The position numbers were made by a program, and so were the translations under genes. 64,000 nt of DNA, from contig OZ038383.1 of NCBI GenBank assembly GCA_964036045.1, positions 108,783,188 through 108,847,187 on the forward strand, read 5' to 3'. Position 1 is the first letter of the stretch. Each line of letters starts with the position of its first letter. Below, in pieces: positions 11,701 to 23,567 of the stretch. Source of the DNA: Eutreptiella sp. 'Long Island Sound 2002'. Taxonomy: Eukaryota > Euglenozoa > Euglenophyceae > Eutreptiales > Eutreptiaceae. Below the pieces are notes generated by a model. The model ran no database searches and was not told where the DNA came from. It was given only the letters and a program-made list of their open reading frames with translations.

Positions 11701-14700
11701 CACTTTCTTTCGGGGTCTCGGGGCACCTTCATGGGAACATACTTCACGGTGTTCCAAGTATGAAGGTGCTCCATATCACGGAAGAAACAAGAAAAACACA
11801 AATTCTATGGGGAGATGAGGAGTGGCACGCAAAGAGTGGGATGAACTTAAATTTGTGCAGTATCCTATGTACCCCATGTCTGTACCCATTCCCACCCCGC
11901 CAACCTCCATTTCCCCCCATTTCCCCCATTTTCCCCCATTCCCCCCCATTTTTCCTCCGGAAGATTCTCTAGTACACCCACCCCAGTGCCCTATGACCAA
12001 ATGAAACCTTGTTTGTTTTATGTTTCAGTCCACAAATTGCCTATTTTTCCACAGAGCATCCAAAATTTTCCCTGACGTCCCCCATTTCCCCCATTTTCCC
12101 TGATTTGCCCCGTTTTGTGGATAGTGTGCCGCTAATATACTGGAAATGGGTACTTATGAGCCCAGTGTGTGTGCATAGGTGTCGCACACCCTTTCCATTT
12201 GTGGGCTGAGGCCAGGCTCCAGCAATGGCCGGCAGTAGGAATTGTAGGGGGGCAGACCAGGACTTCGCACCCTCTGTCACTGCAACGTGGGTGCCCCGTG
12301 GGTCTCCGGGGGCGGGGGGCGGGGGGATTCCACCTGGAAGTAGTACCGCACGTGGCGGCCCGCCGTGAGGTTGCGGGACGCCAGAGACACCACATGGACC
12401 GGGAGGATGGCCGACCCCTCCCGGGGCGAACCAGCGCGGGCCGCAGGGCTGAAGTGCCCCCGCAGGGCCGTCAGGAAGAGGCGGAGTTGGCAGCGATACG
12501 CCTGCGCGGCGGCAGGCGTGTGCGAGTTGTCCTCGCCCTGGTACCACAGTACCGAGGCCAAGCAGAGCCCAGCCACGGCCAGGGGCGCCAGGGCCGAGTT
12601 CCAGATGGTGGCCTCCAGGGGGTGACTGGCGAGGGCGGGGCATTGCAGGCGGGCCTGTGCGAGGGCCGTGGGGGGCATGAAGGCCTCCAGGGGTTTGGAT
12701 CCGAAGGCCACGAGGATCAGCCCCAGCCCCTGCACTTGCGGGCCCGGCAGTCGCACACGCGTCGCGAGCTCCTGCGCAAAGGCAGCGCAGACCGCAGAGT
12801 AGTGGGCGATGTACTGCGCGGTCATGGGGGTCCACGTGGCCATGGCCCCGTACTTCTGGAACAGTCTGGGGCGTGGGGGCAGAGGGCGTGGGGAGGGCGG
12901 GCACATGGAAAGGCCACGAACAAAGGGCGCCTGGCCCAACACTTATGTGGCCTTGTGAGCAGTGCACTCAGCGCCCCGTCTATGCAACCCTGTGCTCGTG
13001 CTGTTCCCTCTGTCTGTCTGCTTTGTGGTCGCATTACTGCATCCTGTTTGCTGCCCCAGGCATCCAACAATTGCCCACACACTCCTCTTGCAATCTCCCA
13101 TTCTGTCTCACACACACTCACTCTTTCACACACACACACACACACATTCTCTCTCACACTCTCACACACTCTCTCTCACTCTCTCACTCTCTCACTCTCT
13201 CGCTCACTCACCCTCTCACTCTCCAATTCTCATGCATAATCCGCTAACACACCATGTGCCTGATACTATTTTGTGTTTCATGTTATCTGGACCGGTGTCT
13301 GGTGTGCAGTACTTTCAGTGTTTGTTAATGGCACGTAATGGGCATGAGGGGGAGTTGAAGCCGTTAGGTGATGCAGTGGACCATGATGTACTGAGGGTGA
13401 CTGATGAGCCAGCCCACGACAGATGTATCAGAATTTTCATTCAGGAATGCCAATGACACTAATCATCATGCATATTCTGACGCATGACAAACCGGGGGGG
13501 GGGGGATTACGCACCGCACTCTCTCTCTGTCCCTTGAGGGAGTGAGGGAGTGAGATGGTGAGGCACTGAGATTGTGAGAGAGTCAGAGTGACAGAGCGAG
13601 AGTGGGAGAGGGCTTACACAGCAGAATTAGAAAGCGTCAGGGTGTGAGAAGGGAGCGAGGGACAGGGAGAGAGTGAGTGTGAGGAGGCAGGAAGGTGAGG
13701 GAGAATAAGAGACCGAGAGGGAGAGCGAGAGCAAGAGCGAGAGGGTGAGGTAGAGGGAGGGAGGGAGAAGACGAGAGTCTTCGTGTTTGCAGCCTAAATG
13801 TGATGATGCTTGAGTGTGTACAGCCTCAGTGTTCCTAGTGTGAACAGCACAATGAGCTCTTAGCGAGCTGTTTTCTGGTAAGAGCTACTTAGTCGAAGCG
13901 TAAATGCTGCTTCTTTTCCAAAACAGTGTGCTTTGTTCCCCACATGCACAGCTCCAGCGACCATGGACCCACTACCGCTCTCTTATCTGGATGCTTCTCT
14001 TTCATTTCCCACCGCTGTTACCCAGCCTGCACTCCAACGCAAAAACTTCACCAATGACTGCCTCCATGCCCCTCCATGCCCCTCAATGCCGGTCCTGGAC
14101 GACGCCCCGCACGTCCCGCAGCATCCCTCTGCACACAGCACGCTTCCACACCTGGAATTGAGGCGCGGAGACGCAGCCACTTCCCAATCGATGTGCAGCA
14201 TGCGCACCTGCATAACGTCAGCAGAGTCCCCGTCGAAAGCCCGATGGACTGTACAGGGGACGCTGGTCCCGATGGCCAGGCCCAGTGCGCCCCCCACGCG
14301 GGCACAACACGACGCCCCCTTTCAGCCCAAACAGGGCCGCTCTGCGGACACAATAGCACTACGCGGCAGGACCGGCGTCTGCTGCTCCGCCCACGACGCA
14401 ATGGGGGCTGCCCAAAGAAAATCCGAGCACCAAAAAATGCAGAAACCTGCGGATGCCCCCTGAAGAGCGTCGGGAAACGGGGATCAAAATTAGCGTTCAA
14501 CTCCATATTGCTTTGGCCTGCGCACAGAAACACGTCGCCCCAGAGCACGTCTGTCAACGTCTGCGAATTGTTTCGTCCACTGCTGAGTTCTATGGCAAAT
14601 GCCCCGTTATGAGGCACATCTGTGGCAGAGCGCAGCAGCGATGTGAGTGAGGGTATGCGCGAGAGGAGGAGTGTAGGGAGGACACGGGTGAAAGCGTGTG

Positions 14701-17700
14701 CGGGAGGGAAGTGTGGGAGGGGAGTAGGGGGCGTTCAATAGTGCTGCTCGTCACGTGCTTGTGTTGTTCTGTCCGAGTGCTACCGCTTCCGTTTTAGTGT
14801 GCTGCCCGGCCCACAACCATGTCACTTTTCACTTCCCTTGCTGTGCGCAAGCACTCGTATATCCCATACCCTGTGGACCTTCAAGTGCACAAATGGAGGA
14901 ACCCCTCTCTTGTCCGGCCGCTCCGAGTTGGCGTTGGAGGTGGGTGAAGTGCAAAGCAACGCCCTTTTGCGTTTCCAGACCAGGGACCACGGCCCCTACT
15001 CCTGCACACGGACGTCGGCGGTGCACTGCGCTACAACTACCACAGAGCTCACTCAGTGGACATGACACCGGGAGAAGTGGACCGCACACTTGCATTGGCA
15101 TGGCTACAGAGATGTGCTTCACCAGCCTCTCGCCTGCTACGGTGCTGTATTTGGACGGAACTATGACTGTACTTTCAGACGAGGGGCACTTGGGCATTCA
15201 TATCCATACCCCACATCCTGCGACCACCTGTGGGATATTACACAGGCACGAGATACTGAGTGGCTGCAGAATTCTGCCACTCGCATTGCCCCCCTGAAAA
15301 CCTGCATTTCATGTCACAGGCCCCAAAAGCCTCACACATGCCCTTGCCCCCTCCAAAGGTCACGGGTTCCCAGGCCCTCTCCAGTCCCACAGCCCATCCC
15401 GAGCATTGGCAGAGATATCTGCACAACCCCCTGCAACACTCACACCCTCCACGAATGCACGACAATCCACAAGTGCACGGGTTCTGATCAGATCAGAGGG
15501 CCATGATAGGGTCAATACCAGCACCGCGACTACCAAGGGTCAGGAAAGAGGGTGCAGTGCGTGAGCGGGCGTGCAAACAAGGCCAGTGCAGGGACCAGGC
15601 TATTGCTTAGTGACCCCGAGGGGCGGGGGGGGTCGGTAGGGGCCCTGCCCACAGCCCCAGCCGACCAACCCTCCCATCCCCGTCAGAAACATCTCCTCGG
15701 GGGAAATCCGAAAATCATTAAAGAGGCCGGAAATTGAGGCCGATTTCAGGTACACACACTTTCTTTTGGCCTCTGCTTCTTTTGGCCTCTGGGGGGTTCG
15801 GGTGTCCACTACGCTAAGCAATAGCCCGGCAGGTGTGTGTCAAAGGCTGGTGCCCTTTCTACCCCTCACCCATCTTCCCTTGCCGGGTCAGTACCTAGCA
15901 CACATGCCTTCCACAGTGGCACACTTCCCGCCGCCAAATCACTGCTGCCTCCAGTTGGAGCACGGGCCATCGCAGATGTCGTGGTGGCGACAGCCCCCGC
16001 CGCGTCACGCACGGTGACTGTCACGCAGGTCTTGGGCTTCTTTGCTGTGCCTGAAGGGGGGCAGCGGCGCACGGCACGTTGAAGGGCAGTGGGGCCCATG
16101 CACGACCCACTGCTACCCCCTAGTCCTTGGCATTGGCCAAGCGGGAAGGGGGCACATACTTGGGTCACTTGGGCACAGGCCCTGCCCTATCTCCCACAGA
16201 CCTCCCCCCCTCCGGGCCCCTGCCCTGCGGTGCACAAGGCCCCTGCTGCCCCCCAGCCCCACCACCCCTCGTGCCCGGCGCCATTGCACACCTGCGTGCC
16301 CCTTCCAAACCCCCTCCAATCCACTTTGAGAAATTATGAGTCCCCAGGAACTCACAGTTTGACTTGTGTTTGAAGAGTGCCTTGCACTATTGCCAACCAT
16401 CGGATGGGGTGCCATCAAGGCTGAGTAAGTATGCCGTTTGTTCACCTTTTGAGGAGGGAATCCTGCACTCATGGAGAAGGGGGTTGGTTGGCCATCCGTT
16501 GCGTTGGGGATGACATTGGCAGGTTCATAAAAATGTGAGAGGTGGCTCATGACGCCGCCGTGGCAATCTGCCCATCGGGTGGGGTGGGGGGGCGAATCCA
16601 AATGTGCAAGTGTGCCCCTGTCCCCATGCAGCCTCCTCACCCCCTAAAACTGCAACCACTCCCTTGAATCTCATTACCCCTGCGCCCAACAAATGGCGTC
16701 GGAAACCAACATCCGCACAGATGCCATGGGGTGTCCCTGAACCTTTGAGGGGTTCTGTGCTGAGTTGTTTGCCGCCATATGTCATCTGCAAACGGCTGTC
16801 ACTCTGCTGCCTCCCGCATCTGAGCATCTGCCAATGGCTGTCAAACATCTGTCAACCACCATCTACCAACGCCTACCCCCCGAGCAGTTGCCTTCCAACT
16901 GCCATTAGTCATCCCCAACAGGCGTCGTGACCGACTTTGTTTGTTCTGTGTGTGACGCTCCGTGCTCCCATGTTCAAGGGCGTGTCATGACTTGGACATC
17001 CTCCTCTGAGCAGTGAACCCGTTTTGAGTCTCAACTGCTTGGTTCTCTGGCTCCTATTCCGCTCTTTTCCTTCTTTTGGTGTCCAACCCCCCATTTTCCT
17101 TTCTATTGCGCCCCACGTGTGATTTTCCCGTTTGTGTTCGCACCGTGCTCTGTGCTTGGTTTGTCTTCTCCCTTCTGTCCCTCTATTGTCGGGTCTGTAG
17201 TAATAGCCTCTGATGTCAAGCCTATACTAGATAAATGGTGGGTATATACAGGTAGAGGACACCACCTAGACACTTGGGGTGGCGCGTTTTCAATGGGGGG
17301 TAGGGGGTAATAGAGCCCTCAAAATTTGGGGGGGGGGGGGGGAGAGCTCAATTGACAGGCACCATTCTTCCATGGAGAAGAGGCACCGCTTTGTCGCTTG
17401 TTCATGTCTCCCCACCAAGCAGAACCCCGAGAAGGTAGGGGTTATGTAGCCACTTTGATCCTTCCCCACTACGGGGACCCCCCCAAACTGCAGGGTAGAT
17501 GTAGCCAATCCGCCCACTTGTGGGCCACTTCCGATGTTGTCCCCCGCTCTGAAGCATTGGGGACCCCCCAGACGGTAGGGGTGATGTAGCCAATCCGCCC
17601 ACTTGTGGGCCACTTCTGATTTTGTCCCCCGCTCTGAAGCGTTGGGGACCCCCTAGACTGCAGGGGTGATGTAGCCAATCCGCCCACTTGTGGGCCACTT

Positions 17701-19373
17701 TTGACTTTGTCACCCGTTCTAAAGCGTTGGGGACCCCCTAGATGGCAAGGTTATGTAGCAATCCGCCCACTTGTGGTCCAGGTAGCTGTTTGGCTGACCC
17801 TGACTATGCACCTTCAAGGGTTGCAACAGTTCTATCCAGTTCTATCCCTACCTCCTGCTCTAACTAGGACTCAAGCTCCGACTCAGACAATAGCCCTACC
17901 TCCAACTCTACCTCCAACTCCGACTCTGACTCTGACTCTGACTCTGATTGTAACTCTTCGTAGGTCATGTGGTTTTCATGGAGGGCCTTGGTGGGGCACT
18001 ACACACATGTGTAGCCGGAATGGACTGGGGACCAAGTGTCCTGTAACACAAATACCCCACCATTCGAACCACTAAGGTCCCTAGGCTGGTTTTGGGGGGT
18101 TTTGTCAATTGAGCTTTTTTGGGGGGGGGGGGGTTTCTAGCCACGGGGCTCTATCCAGCCCCCCCCCCCCAATTGAAAACCTGCCCACCCCTTCATGGGC
18201 TCGGCGGAATATCATCCTCCAGGCCGCTACGTGCTCGGGAATGTCCTAGGTCTTTGCATACACATGGGGTAGTGATGCAGTCCATGGGTCCATCCAAATC
18301 TGCCATCTCTTGTTGAGGTGTTTTGTTCTCCATTGTGGACCTCGTGTTGGTGGTTGTTTGTTGTAGATGCTTTTGTGGGGGGGAAAGGGGGGGGGTTGTG
18401 TACACCCTACTGTACAACCCCACACGCACAGATTTCTTCCCCACACACACAGATTTCTTCCGCTGTGCCAATACAGTCATTGGGTGGGTTTTTATCTTTT
18501 GCGACCCTCTTGAATGATTGCACAAGTTTGTCACTGCTCTGATCAAGCATGCTCTAGATCTCTAGATCTCTTGCTTCACCCAAAAAGGGGAAACCCACAG
18601 CCCACAGCCAGCACCCCCACGTTGTGGTGGCTTGAAATGTGGGCTGGCTGGGGCGGGGTGGGGTGGGGGGGAGTGGAGTACATGGTTTTGGTGGGCACAC
18701 AGTATTGTGTGCGTGCATGTGCACACTTCTCATACTTTGCCATACTGGAGACCCATGCTTTGCGGTATTGGGGGCACTTTTGTTGTTTGGTTCTTCCTGA
18801 TGATGGGGTATTTCAGTTTTCACCCCTTTTCATCGCATCTTTTGTAGGTGAAGATTTGGCAGTGATGATGGGAACTCACACAATGACAAGACGTTGGTAC
18901 CAATGATCCCGGTGGTTAGATATTCCCGATGTCCGGGGGTGCATCACACAGGGGAGGACAGCCATACCCAGAGGTCTACAAGGCTTGCATTGCACCAGCA
19001 ATGGGTTTTATGGGGAGGGTGTCACTCAACCAAGGAATCCCAAAACGAGTATACCTGCACATGGAGTGGCTTTGAACTATCCAAGCCTAGTGCTGCTCAA
19101 TGGCCTGTATGCGGGCGAGCCCCCTGGAGCAAACAGTGTCAAGATCATGGCTGGGGTATTTGTGGGACAGGGTGAGCAGGGGCTATATGCCGGTGGGTCT
19201 CCCTTCGCCTGCATATCCAGTACGCCGCCCAAAGGAAGACATGGATATGAAGGCAAAAGGATCACAGAAACAGGGGGTAGCCCACACCTGAGAAGCAGGC
19301 AGGCCCCCCCTGCTGTAGGACCATGCGGGAGGTCAAATGGGGTGCCACAGTGAAAGCGCCCAAGATGGAGTCA
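8723..19373 (-). CDS. SIAE: Sialate O-acetylesterase (SASA/SGNH hydrolase), multi-exon
   Basis: The family removes O-acetyl groups from sialic acids; animal enzymes are lysosomal or secreted. Exons read on the minus strand: 19373-19288 ('MVLQQGGPA', the family N-terminal MVLQ motif), 16050-15895 ('VTVTVRDAAG'; donor uncertain), 14619-14479 ('GDVFLCAGQSNME', nucleophile Ser block), 14248-14152, 12865-12334 ('LILVAFGSKPLEAF' and 'WYQGEDN'), 9822-9375 ('LDLG' then 'SSHPTLKWEVGQRLA', the Asp/His block) and 8964-8723 ('DALALRYGFSDFVEC', stop at 8723). All junctions used are GT-AG and phases match: 1 at 19288/16050, 1 at 14479/14248, 2 at 14152/12865, 0 at 12334/9822, 1 at 9375/8964. About 1.7 kb of coding sequence is placed. 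One exon between 15.9 and 14.6 kb (the usual Trp-containing segment) and the signal-peptide exon upstream of 19.4 kb were not found. In 'WYQGEDN' an Asp replaces the usual Ser. Family assignment is firm; exact exon edges are inferred. Confidence 0.85.
9040..9122. repeat. GAGGT pentanucleotide minisatellite in the last SIAE intron
   Basis: About 16 near-perfect tandem copies of GAGGT, with degenerate copies extending to about 8990 and 9165. The array lies wholly inside the 9374-8965 intron. Read on the minus strand it gives a repeating Thr-Ser-Pro-His-Leu frame, which is an artefact. Confidence 0.9.
9194..9345. repeat. GGGGCA-type minisatellite in the last SIAE intron
   Basis: Purine-rich array of GGGGCA/GGGGAA variants with interspersed GAGCAAG copies, in the same 410-bp intron as the GAGGT array. 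The intron is therefore almost entirely tandem repeat. Confidence 0.75.
11193..11680 (-). pseudogene. hAT transposase C-terminal fragment inside SIAE intron
   Basis: The minus-strand peptide 'ILATSCDVERCFSSLKWLRDE' matches the hAT-family C-terminal dimerisation region, whose hallmark is a Ser/Cys-x3-ER-x-FS block followed by a short helix and basic residues. The preceding frame (11680-11399) ends in 'GLAFWIDGREFC' and a stop before that block, so the coding frame is broken. No terminal inverted repeats or 8-bp target duplication could be picked out. It sits in the 2.5-kb intron 12333-9823 of the SIAE gene, on the same strand. Confidence 0.5.
13108..13770. repeat. CT/CA microsatellites, poly-G and GA-rich block in SIAE intron
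   Basis: 13108-13235 is CTCTCACA/CACACACA-type microsatellite, 13494-13505 is a G run, and 13520-13770 is a GAGAG/GAGTGAG-rich purine strand. All lie in intron 14151-12866 of the SIAE gene. The purine/pyrimidine strand bias could favour triplex or slipped structures (inference). Confidence 0.8.
17446..17785. repeat. 85-bp tandem repeat, four copies, in SIAE intron
   Basis: The block 'AATCCGCCCACTTGTGG' recurs with starts of the surrounding 'GTAGC' at 17501, 17586, 17671 and 17755 (period 85, 85, 84), with a partial copy from 17446. The rest of each unit carries 'GCTCTGAAGCGTTGGGGAC'. It lies in the 3.2-kb intron 19287-16051, which also holds G runs at 17328-17342 and 18121-18133 and a C run at 18159-18170. 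Units are contiguous, with no unique spacers, so it is not CRISPR. Confidence 0.9.
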
Positions 19374-20432
19374 CTGGAACAGGGATGCGAGTTTCTGCGG
19401 GGAACTGCTCGTGGCTCCTGGTCACTGTTGATGGGCTGCGGTCCACGGTCCACGCCCAAGGGCTGCAGGAGGACCAAATCACATATATGGGGCATGGGGC
19501 ATTGGGGCTCTACCGAACAAAATGAGGCGACTCTCCCACCAAAAGGGCACACTGCTGTGCCACATCCGCAGGGCCTTAGAAGTAGCTTGGCAGCGGCTTG
19601 GCCGTGAAACTGCAGTGACTGGGTAGTGAAGTATACCGTGGTGTACCGAAGCATGCGGAGGCACGCCGAAGCGGCCTAAAACTGGTGATTGCTGTTACAG
19701 CCGTAAACTTGTTCTGGTGTTCCACAGATTTTCGTCGTTGTTCGGCCCCACTCGTACCCATTGCTGGTTTGTTCGCTGACCTTGCTCTGCATGCCATGTT
19801 GAGAGAGCATTCAGTTTGACGGTGCAGATCTTGTCTGATGACCGGCTCAAAATGGGGACGACACTTTGCGCCATTTGGCAGTCATGTATGAAAATGAATG
19901 CGAAAAGAAAAGTGCAGTTGAACAGAATGAGTAAGAACTGATTTACAAATTGCTGTCATTAGTTTGAGTCTTCTCAACATCTTAGCAAGATATTTGGGAC
20001 TGTGAGGGGTCACATGGAGTGCCATTGCAGCTCGTAGAGCTTGAGCTACTTGCCGCAAACTAAGTTAGAAGCATACTGAGCATGCCGGCTCAAATTTTTA
20101 GGTGACCAGAACTGTGCAGGAGCGTGAGCGCGCAGGACCGTACAGCAGGGGGCAGGGGGGGAGGGGGCAATGAACACATAAAGGCCAAACCTGCACTTGC
20201 AGTTCTCGAGGTCTTGATTGATGAGACAGCACGTCAATTGGTGGGGCCTCTGGAGGGGAGTCCAGGGAAATTGGCAGAGCATGCCTGCGGTTCGGCGCCC
20301 TGACCACAATATCTTCGGTCAGCAAATGACTGGCACACAGAAAAAGGAAGAAATACGGCACGTCAACGTGTATAATTTCTCCATGTGCGTATACAATGTG
20401 ACATACAGCGTGAAGTGAACTGTAAAATACAC
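19374..20432. other. Upstream of first placed SIAE exon; no exon resolved
   Basis: The SIAE first exon with its signal peptide should lie here or further 5'. A short minus-strand frame starts with Met at 19654 and runs into the 19373 exon, but it contains no clear hydrophobic leader and includes a good acceptor (TTCCAG at 19379-19374) just before the homologous region. I see nothing else I can support. Confidence 0.4.
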
Positions 20433-20815
20433 GTGACGTACAATATGACGTATGGCGCAACACACAATTTGACGCACAGCGTGACGTGCAATATGGCGTT
20501 TTAAATGGCGCACAATGTGACGGTTTAAATGATGTACAATGTGATGTTCACGTCATGCACAATTGGACAGACCAAGTGCCATGACATGTGACGGACAGTG
20601 TCCACACTGCGAAGCACAATGTCACGTACAGTGTGACGTGCCATGTGATGCACAATGTGCTGCACGACGTGATGTGGCGTATCATGTTGCTCACGTACAA
20701 GGTGCCGGACACTGGGACGTCCAATGTGACGCACAATGTGACAGACAACGTGACGTAAGATGTGACATACAATGTGATGCACAAGGTGATGCACAAGGTG
20801 GCGTCCAATTTGATG
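20433..20815. repeat. Degenerate 13-14 bp minisatellite (CAATGTGACG)
   Basis: About 28 imperfect units built on CAATGTGACGCACA / GACGTACAATGTG. Drift among units is high, suggesting age. The array ends at the TIR-like module at 20829. Confidence 0.85.
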
Positions 20816-20828
20816 TACCTCCGGGCCC

Positions 20829-20928
20829 CCTTGTCCAGTAAGCGGCGGTGCATGACAGTTCCCTTGCACCCTCGAGGAAACCTACCCCAAGTGACGGTTC
20901 CCTCGCACCCCTGATTACTAGACAAAGG
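20829..20928. repeat. 100-bp module with inverted ends CCTTGTC(C/T)AGTAA
   Basis: The left end 'CCTTGTCCAGTAAGC' is the inverted complement of the right end 'GATTACTAGACAAAGG' (20913-20928) with few mismatches. Inside are two copies of 'TGACRGTTCCCT(C/T)GCACCC'. Related modules occur at 26174-26237, 27810-28030 and as shorter forms at 38.1 and 38.6 kb. The form is like a very small non-autonomous inverted-repeat element. Confidence 0.55.
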
Positions 20929-21009
20929 ATGCGCGAGACAAAAGAAGAGAGCGAACACAAGGGCATGTGAACCACAAAATGACCAGGAAACTGCCCGCAG
21001 TAAGGCATG

Positions 21010-21612
21010 TCAGGTCTGTTGAGCAACAGGCTCGGTGTGCCACTTTTTCTGACGTGAGTATTTCACCTTAAAGAGCTGCACCTGCTCAACAGGGGACACA
21101 GGAATGGGCTCTCCAGCTACAGGTTTGGCTGCAGGCTTGGCTGCTATCTGGGCAGCAGGTTTGGCTGCACGCTTGGAGGTTTTGGCACGAGGTTTGGCAG
21201 CTTTGCGGGCAGGCTTGGCAGCAGGTTTGGCAGGGGGCTCCAGCCCACAGGGGGGGGGGGGGGGGGCTCCTCGGGATTGGACGCCAACTACCCCCCTCCC
21301 CAACTAACCATTGTCCAGAGGCCCCCTAGGGGGGAGGGGGTGGGGGGTAGTTGGCGTCCTAGGACCCGCGGAGTTGCACCCCCCGCCCTGTGGAAAGCAA
21401 TTTGCCTCAGGAACATCCTAGGTTTAATACAATTTCCCGTTGGCAAAAACATTTGCCCAACCCCATACACCACGAGCACTCTTTGCCCACACAATCTCAG
21501 TGTTGGATGCACTGTCACTGTCTTGTTCAACACCACTGGGGAGACCACTATCAACAGGTGTTAGTGATGACACATCAGAATCTGTTGCAGTCTGTGAGGC
21601 ATGGGATGGCAA
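21010..21612 (-). pseudogene. Fragment of a Lys/Pro/Ala-rich protein family, unrecognised
   Basis: Two minus-strand pieces in different frames: 21612-21424 is Ser/Asp-rich and then 'EIVWAKSARGVWGWANVF'; 21303-21010 is built on AAKPAAKPA repeats and ends 'VQLFKVKYSRQKKWH'. The same order (acidic Ser-rich, VWAKAARGVWG, Lys/Pro-rich, LLF..V..RKK) occurs at 52162-51834. Two independent loci sharing this order suggest a real protein family, possibly carried by a transposon. The two pieces here are separated by the palindromic element at 21250-21383, which interrupts the frame. The function is unknown; the Lys/Ala/Pro repeats look DNA-binding (inference). Confidence 0.4.
21250..21383. mobile_element. 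Internally deleted copy of the GGACGCCAACT inverted-repeat element
   Basis: Starts with a 17-base G run, then 'GGACGCCAACTACCCCCC', a short core with 'AACTAACC' and 'AGGCCCCCTAGGGGGG', then 'GGGGGGTAGTTGGCGTCC' and 'ACCCGCGGAG'. The two ends are inverted copies of each other and match the ends of the longer elements at 22.9-25.85 and 41.3-43.2 kb. Almost all the internal sequence is missing. The whole forms a long near-palindrome. Confidence 0.65.
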
Positions 21613-21642
21613 CCCTGACCCTAATCAAAACTGAATATTGGG

Positions 21643-22643
21643 ACCGAGCTGGTGGGGGAGGGAACATCGGCTATGACTGGTGAGGGACATCAAGAATGAT
21701 TCACACATTGATGGCTCTTGACAAAGTGAAATCAGCTTGCAAGTGAACCCCATCACCTGGAAGCCCACTTTCAAGGCTTTTTGGACTTCTGAGGGGCCAA
21801 AATGCCCCAAAATGGGCTCAAAATGGGCTCATTTCACCCGTTGGTGCACCCCAAATGGTCTAGGGTGAGGTTTGGAAAAATGCGTTTTTGACCCATTTTT
21901 GGTCCCAAAACAGCCCATTTTCAAGGCATTTTGGGATTTTTGGAGGACCAAAATGGGCCACCACAAGCTCAAATCGGTCCAAAATCACTTGTTTTAGCGT
22001 CGCACATGGTCTAGGATCATTTTTGAGAAAAGTCATCTTTTTGCCCCCACTGGACCCTATTGACCCATTTGGGCACCCACCTGTTTGGGCTTGAGCTTGC
22101 AGCTTGCCGCAGCCTAGTGGGCCTAGGTATTGGGGTCTAGGCGTCCGTTTGGGCAATTCTGAGGGGTGGGAACCACAAAAAGTGGGTGGTTGCGGGTGGA
22201 GTAGGTGCCCTCGGAATCGCATTTTGAGCCATGTAGCCAAAGATATGGCCTATTCTTGGTTTGTGGCTTTCGGCATTTGGAGCTTTTGGAGGCCTTTTTG
22301 GGCCGTTTCCGGGACATATCATGGAGTTAGAGGGCCACAAAGAGCTCGTTGACACGGGGAAGTCAAGCCGCACGTGGAGTGTACCCACCGTTTCCCTTCG
22401 TTTGGCCGTTTTGAATGTGTTCTAAGGCTTTTTTGGCCCAAAAATGGCTGTTTTTCGCCCTAAACTGCAGTTTTTGAAACTGAGGTCCGCCACTTGCGAA
22501 TCCCGTTCCCGCCCGCCACCGTCGAGTTTCTCGCTCAAACTTTGTGTGATTGTACTTCACGCCCATAGGTATCATGCACCAAAATTTCAACCAAATCCAA
22601 AGCACCACGACAGAGTTCTGATTTTTACCCATTTCGCGCGTGC

Positions 22644-22678
<35 letters not shown>

Positions 22679-22755
22679 GCTGCTGCTAAACCTGGTAGGT
22701 CCACCCTAGACACTAAAAAGGGGCATAAAACCAAGACTGGTTCCACCAGCTCGGT
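21643..22755 (-). repeat. 1.1-kb inner unit, copy A (inverted orientation)
   Basis: Bounded by the exact 13-bp inverted repeats ACCGAGCTGGTGG (21643-21655) and CCACCAGCTCGGT (22743-22755). Copy A is an inverted near-identical copy of copy C (24530-25605). Outside each end lies CCCTAA/CCCTGACCC, telomere-like. It contains a GCTT/GCTGCTT microsatellite (22640-22690) and several 'CCCAAAATGCCTTGAAAATGGG'-type blocks. The open frames on both strands are conserved only because the DNA is conserved. Confidence 0.8.
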
Positions 22756-23567
22756 GACCCTAACCCTGAAGTACGAGTCCCATCATCATGACCTTCTGAT
22801 GAAGTTGCCCAAGATGGTGAATGAGGGTTGGAAGGAGGGTTAGATGATTCCGAATCTGAAGAATCAGAGGAGGCGTCCCAAAAATATTCTGTGTCACATG
22901 GGGGAGCCGACTCCTCAGTTCTGAACGCCAATTACCCCCCCCACTATCCGTTGGCCGGAGGCGGCCTTTGGGAGGGGCCTCAATTGGTCAGGTGTGGACC
23001 CGCCACTTAGCTCCAGCCGCGCCTGCCTCACGACCTTCATCGCCATCTCAGTTCCATGATTGTCCGTGTCACGCAGACAGGGCTTTGCAGTTCGTCCCGT
23101 CCCTCGTCCCTGGATGGGGTAAGAGTCGGGCTGCTTCTACAGGGTTCAGGGCATTGTCGCCTTCGGACTGAGTTTGGGGCGTAGCGTTTGTTGTGTCCCA
23201 CTTTGGCTCCCACCGTCGCACTGGCATGCTCGCTTGCGCTGGCCCCTCTCGGCCACACACCTGTGTTTCCTTTGGGAGGGGGGGGGGGGTGCCGGGGGGG
23301 GGGGGGGGTCTGGGAGGGTTAGGGAGGGGGGCGGGGGTCCAGGTGGGGCGACTTGGGGGGGTACATGCCCCCAATGCCAAGTGTCCGGCAATCGCAGACC
23401 CCCTTTACCTCCCCTTGCCCTCCCTCTAACCATACTACCATGTTGATTTGGTTGAACAAGATCCCCCTAATTTGGTCCATGGTTGCTTTTGTCACAGCAT
23501 TTCTCTCCATTTTGGACCCAAACAATACCTTTGACCCTAGCCTACGGTTCAAGCTAGGGCTCGGGTC

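Noticed and set aside
12169-13239. 356-codon plus-strand frame
   Set aside because: It is the antisense shadow of the SIAE exon 12865-12334 and then runs into CT/CA microsatellite.
14799-15065. Plus-strand frame with an Ig-like 'DHGPYSCT' motif
   Set aside because: A single short motif on the strand opposite to a well-supported gene; no Ig core pattern of two cysteines at proper spacing with Trp.
17446-17785. Regular repeats resembling a CRISPR array
   Set aside because: The 85-bp units are contiguous and alike along their whole length, without unique spacers, and the context is a eukaryotic intron.
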